The position numbers were made by a program, and so were the translations under genes. DNA of 64,000 bases from Porphyridium purpureum (Eukaryota; Rhodophyta; Bangiophyceae; Porphyridiales; Porphyridiaceae). The DNA lies in assembly GCA_008690995.1 (NCBI GenBank), contig VRMN01000002.1, positions 1,116,001 through 1,180,000 of the forward strand, read 5' to 3'. Below are positions 61,888 through 64,000 of this stretch, piece by piece; positions within the stretch are counted from its first letter, which is position 1; every line of letters begins with the position of its first letter. The notes below the pieces were generated by a model. It saw nothing but the letters and a program-made list of their open reading frames with translations, had not been told where the DNA came from and did no database searches.

Positions 61888-64000
61888 ATGCTTTCGTCTG
61901 TGGACACGCGCGCGCCTGAGCTTGGCACTGGCGCGGGAATGGCCGGAGGAGGTGGAGTGGGAGACGGACAGGCAGCTCAGTCCGCTCGTGACGAGGGGCG
62001 TCCGCGCGACGTGGTCACGCTCGCAGATTGGTTTCCGCTCAAGTTTAACCCGACGACGCGCTCATTTGTACTGCACGGGTGCCGCGTCACGAGCGTAGAA
62101 ACAGACCCCGTGCAGACAGAAAACGTGCTGTGGCGGTCGAGCCGCGTCGCAGAGTCGTTTGTCGGCTACATGCCTAGTGGCGTGCTCGCCGACCCGACGC
62201 GTACGTTTATTACGGCGTCCGGCAAGCTGTACGTACTCTTTGGCAAAATGAATGTTGAACTAGCGCAGCAGCATAATCCGGGGATGCCTCTTCATATTTT
62301 AGCGCGCCTCGTTGACGGATTTCCTGTGCAGTGGTCACAACTCCTTTTCCCGCTCGAGAGCGCATCGGAAGCAGCTGATGCACAGGGTCTGCAGCCCTTA
62401 CCGACGTCGACGATGATTCCGGCCCAGCCGTATTCTTTGCAGCACTCGCCGCACCCTACTGCGGCAGGAGCCGTAGCTGACACGTCGAAGCCTCCGGAAA
62501 CGGTTGAGACAATTGAACAGCGCAAGGATGTTGCGGTGGAGAGGAAGTCTCTGATCGATGACAGAGCACATGATCACACTGAGCGTGCCAACTTGTCGAC
62601 CAACCGAAAGACGAAAGCGAGGGGAGTTCATGCTGTTGCACACTCCAGCACACCAGGTCATGCTGTGCTTTCAACAAGATTTCGGCGAACGTCTGAATCG
62701 TCGCCTGGGGATCCGGTTGAACCATCCGTTTTGCATGCGTCACCGGCACCAAAGCCGCAAGTTTCTTTACCGCGAAAACGGCACGATGCGTCGTCGGGAA
62801 TCAAAGCCCCCGACATGGTGAATCGCGGGACATTCACTCGTCCTCCCGGCGCTTCTAGTTCAACGCCTATGCCGCGGTCGTTGACCAAGAAGGAAGGTCC
62901 AGATCCTCGAAAGCCCGTATACGACCGAGAAGTGCCGCTCCGTACAGAAGCAGGTGGTGACAATACTTTGGACGTCGCTGCACGAGCTAATCTGGCGTCG
63001 TCCAAAATGCGTACGTCAACATCGCGCCAGAATCGAGAAGTGGCGTCTCTTAAAGAAGCGGAGGGTGTGGATGACTCCAGTGCTCTTCTGCCTTCGCCCC
63101 TGCAGCTGCAGTCCGTACCCGGCATGCGCGTTTCGCGCTCAGGTCGTGTTGTGATGCCCGTGCTCGAGTTCTGGCGAAACCAGACCGTGATTCGCGATCG
63201 GAGAGGCGTGGTTGGTATATTTGATCCGTCGGATGAGATTGAGAGGCAAGCCAAGCATGCGACCGAAGCGCAGCTGAAAAGGAAGAACATGAAAGAGAAT
63301 GATGCGGTCAGCCGAAGGGCGAAGCACGGACGACGTCTCGTGTTGTCCGAGCTGAAAGCTCCCAAAAAATCTTCCTCGCCGCGTCGAGAGAAGAAACACT
63401 ATTTAAGCCATCAGGGGCGAAAAGCTGACCAAATGCAAGCGGACAGCGGGAGCCAGGATGAGAGCGAAGGAGGCGGTACGGATCCGGAGCCAACATTTGT
63501 CCGGCGTCGGCTTCTGCAAGAGCTTGCAGAGGTGTCAGACAATGAAGAAGTTCAGCAAGAGCCGATGAGGCCGGAGTCAGCTGCAGGCGATGCTTTGCCG
63601 CCTAATCCTGAGGGGCGAAACGCGAAAGAGGATGATCTTGTGAAGGCGGGAATTGAGCTGTTCATGGACGTGATCGATGGGGTACCAGTGAGTGATTTGG
63701 AAGACTCCAAGCAACAGAATACGCGCTTGCACTCAAAATCTGCACAAGGGTCTCATCGTATCGGCCCGGATTCGGAGTCAGAGTCGAAAAGCTCCGCTGA
63801 GCGTGCGGAGATTCACTCGGCCTCGGAGATACTTTTTCGGGGTCGTCATCACACCAAACAGGGAGAAATGGAATTGAAGATGCAAGAGAGTCGTGAACAA
63901 GTCGAGGAGGGAGATGTGGAGAACACGGAGCGGACCGAGAACGGAGACAGCACAGGTGACGTCGGTGATGGCGCAGATGACGACGAAGAATCGGGCGACA
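61888..64000 (+). CDS. KNL2: KNL2/M18BP1-like centromere protein (SANTA domain plus CENPC-type motif), 3' end outside window
   Basis: KNL2 (M18BP1) helps deposit the centromeric histone CENP-A. The frame is open from ATG 61888 to the right edge, 704 codons so far. Residues about 43-154 look like a SANTA domain: LADWFPLKFNPTTRSFVLHG, VLWRSSRVAESF, ITASGKLYVLFGK and LVDGFPVQWSQLLF, with the GFPxxW ending typical of SANTA. Residues 414-446 read RVSRSGRVVMPVLEFWRNQ then RGVVGIFD, matching the CENP-C motif (basic, Arg-Ser-x-Arg, Pro, aromatic-Trp) that plant KNL2 carries as CENPC-k. The segments between and after are Ser/Glu-rich and disordered. No Myb/SANT domain is seen in the visible part. The family call comes from motif pattern, not from a search. 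Confidence 0.75.
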   Translation, partial: MLSSVDTRAPELGTGAGMAGGGGVGDGQAAQSARDEGRPRDVVTLADWFPLKFNPTTRSFVLHGCRVTSVETDPVQTENVLWRSSRVAESFVGYMPSGVLADPTRTFITASGKLYVLFGKMNVELAQQHNPGMPLHILARLVDGFPVQWSQLLFPLESASEAADAQGLQPLPTSTMIPAQPYSLQHSPHPTAAGAVADTSKPPETVETIEQRKDVAVERKSLIDDRAHDHTERANLSTNRKTKARGVHAVAHSSTPGHAVLSTRFRRTSESSPGDPVEPSVLHASPAPKPQVSLPRKRHDASSGIKAPDMVNRGTFTRPPGASSSTPMPRSLTKKEGPDPRKPVYDREVPLRTEAGGDNTLDVAARANLASSKMRTSTSRQNREVASLKEAEGVDDSSALLPSPLQLQSVPGMRVSRSGRVVMPVLEFWRNQTVIRDRRGVVGIFDPSDEIERQAKHATEAQLKRKNMKENDAVSRRAKHGRRLVLSELKAPKKSSSPRREKKHYLSHQGRKADQMQADSGSQDESEGGGTDPEPTFVRRRLLQELAEVSDNEEVQQEPMRPESAAGDALPPNPEGRNAKEDDLVKAGIELFMDVIDGVPVSDLEDSKQQNTRLHSKSAQGSHRIGPDSESESKSSAERAEIHSASEILFRGRHHTKQGEMELKMQESREQVEEGDVENTERTENGDSTGDVGDGADDDEESGD

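Noticed and set aside
1-64000. Transposons, retroelements, virus-like elements, CRISPR arrays
   Set aside because: No transposase, integrase, reverse transcriptase, capsid-type frame, long terminal repeats or regularly spaced repeats were seen. The intein is the only mobile element recognised.

Overview
The window reads as gene-dense, intron-poor nuclear DNA of a unicellular red alga, probably Porphyridium-like. The evidence is protein content. Core eukaryotic genes (SmB, PRP2, TAF9, eIF2B gamma, OST3/6, p23, a KNL2-like centromere protein) lie beside genes of cyanobacterial or bacterial type (LdpA, QueG, a NodU/CmcH carbamoyltransferase). Several N-termini carry a Phe-Val element a few residues after the Met, as red-algal plastid transit peptides do, and two proteins carry Hedgehog-type Hog domains. 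Almost every gene is one uninterrupted ORF. The species is inferred, not proven. I recognise no transposon, retroelement, virus-like element, CRISPR array, rRNA or tRNA.

Layout. 0-10 kb: 3' part of a P4 flippase, SmB, QueG and PRP2 (divergent, start codons 12 bp apart), a polyprenyl diphosphate synthase and a secreted Hog protein. 10-20.7 kb is gene-poor: the mitochondrial phosphate carrier, then a tandem pair of secreted 14-Cys proteins sharing a 147-bp identical tract. 20.7-32.5 kb: AGC kinase with a DFD motif, an acidic disordered protein, OST3/6, DUF3228, a degenerate HAD-like protein, an MTAP-family phosphorylase, carbamoyltransferase and a coiled-coil protein. 32.6-44.8 kb: eIF2B gamma, a plastid-type ABC transporter, a Ser/Gly-rich protein, aconitase, a UshA-like metallophosphoesterase and p23. 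45-52 kb: IMP dehydrogenase interrupted by an intein, head-to-head with a secreted pentapeptide-repeat/Hog protein. 52-64 kb: TAF9, amino-acid transporter, sterol C4-methyl oxidase, BAR protein, LdpA, a small unknown protein, mS38, and a KNL2-like protein running off the window.

The most remarkable items are the 381-residue intein at the active site of a nuclear-encoded IMP dehydrogenase, the two Hog-domain proteins, the SANTA plus CENPC-type architecture at the right end, and the converted tandem pair. A further pattern is that the DNA just 5' of most start codons is G/purine-rich on the sense strand, whichever strand the gene is on. Genes are not in operons; apparent functional links (flippase and flippase-kinase-like protein; SmB and PRP2) are by content only.
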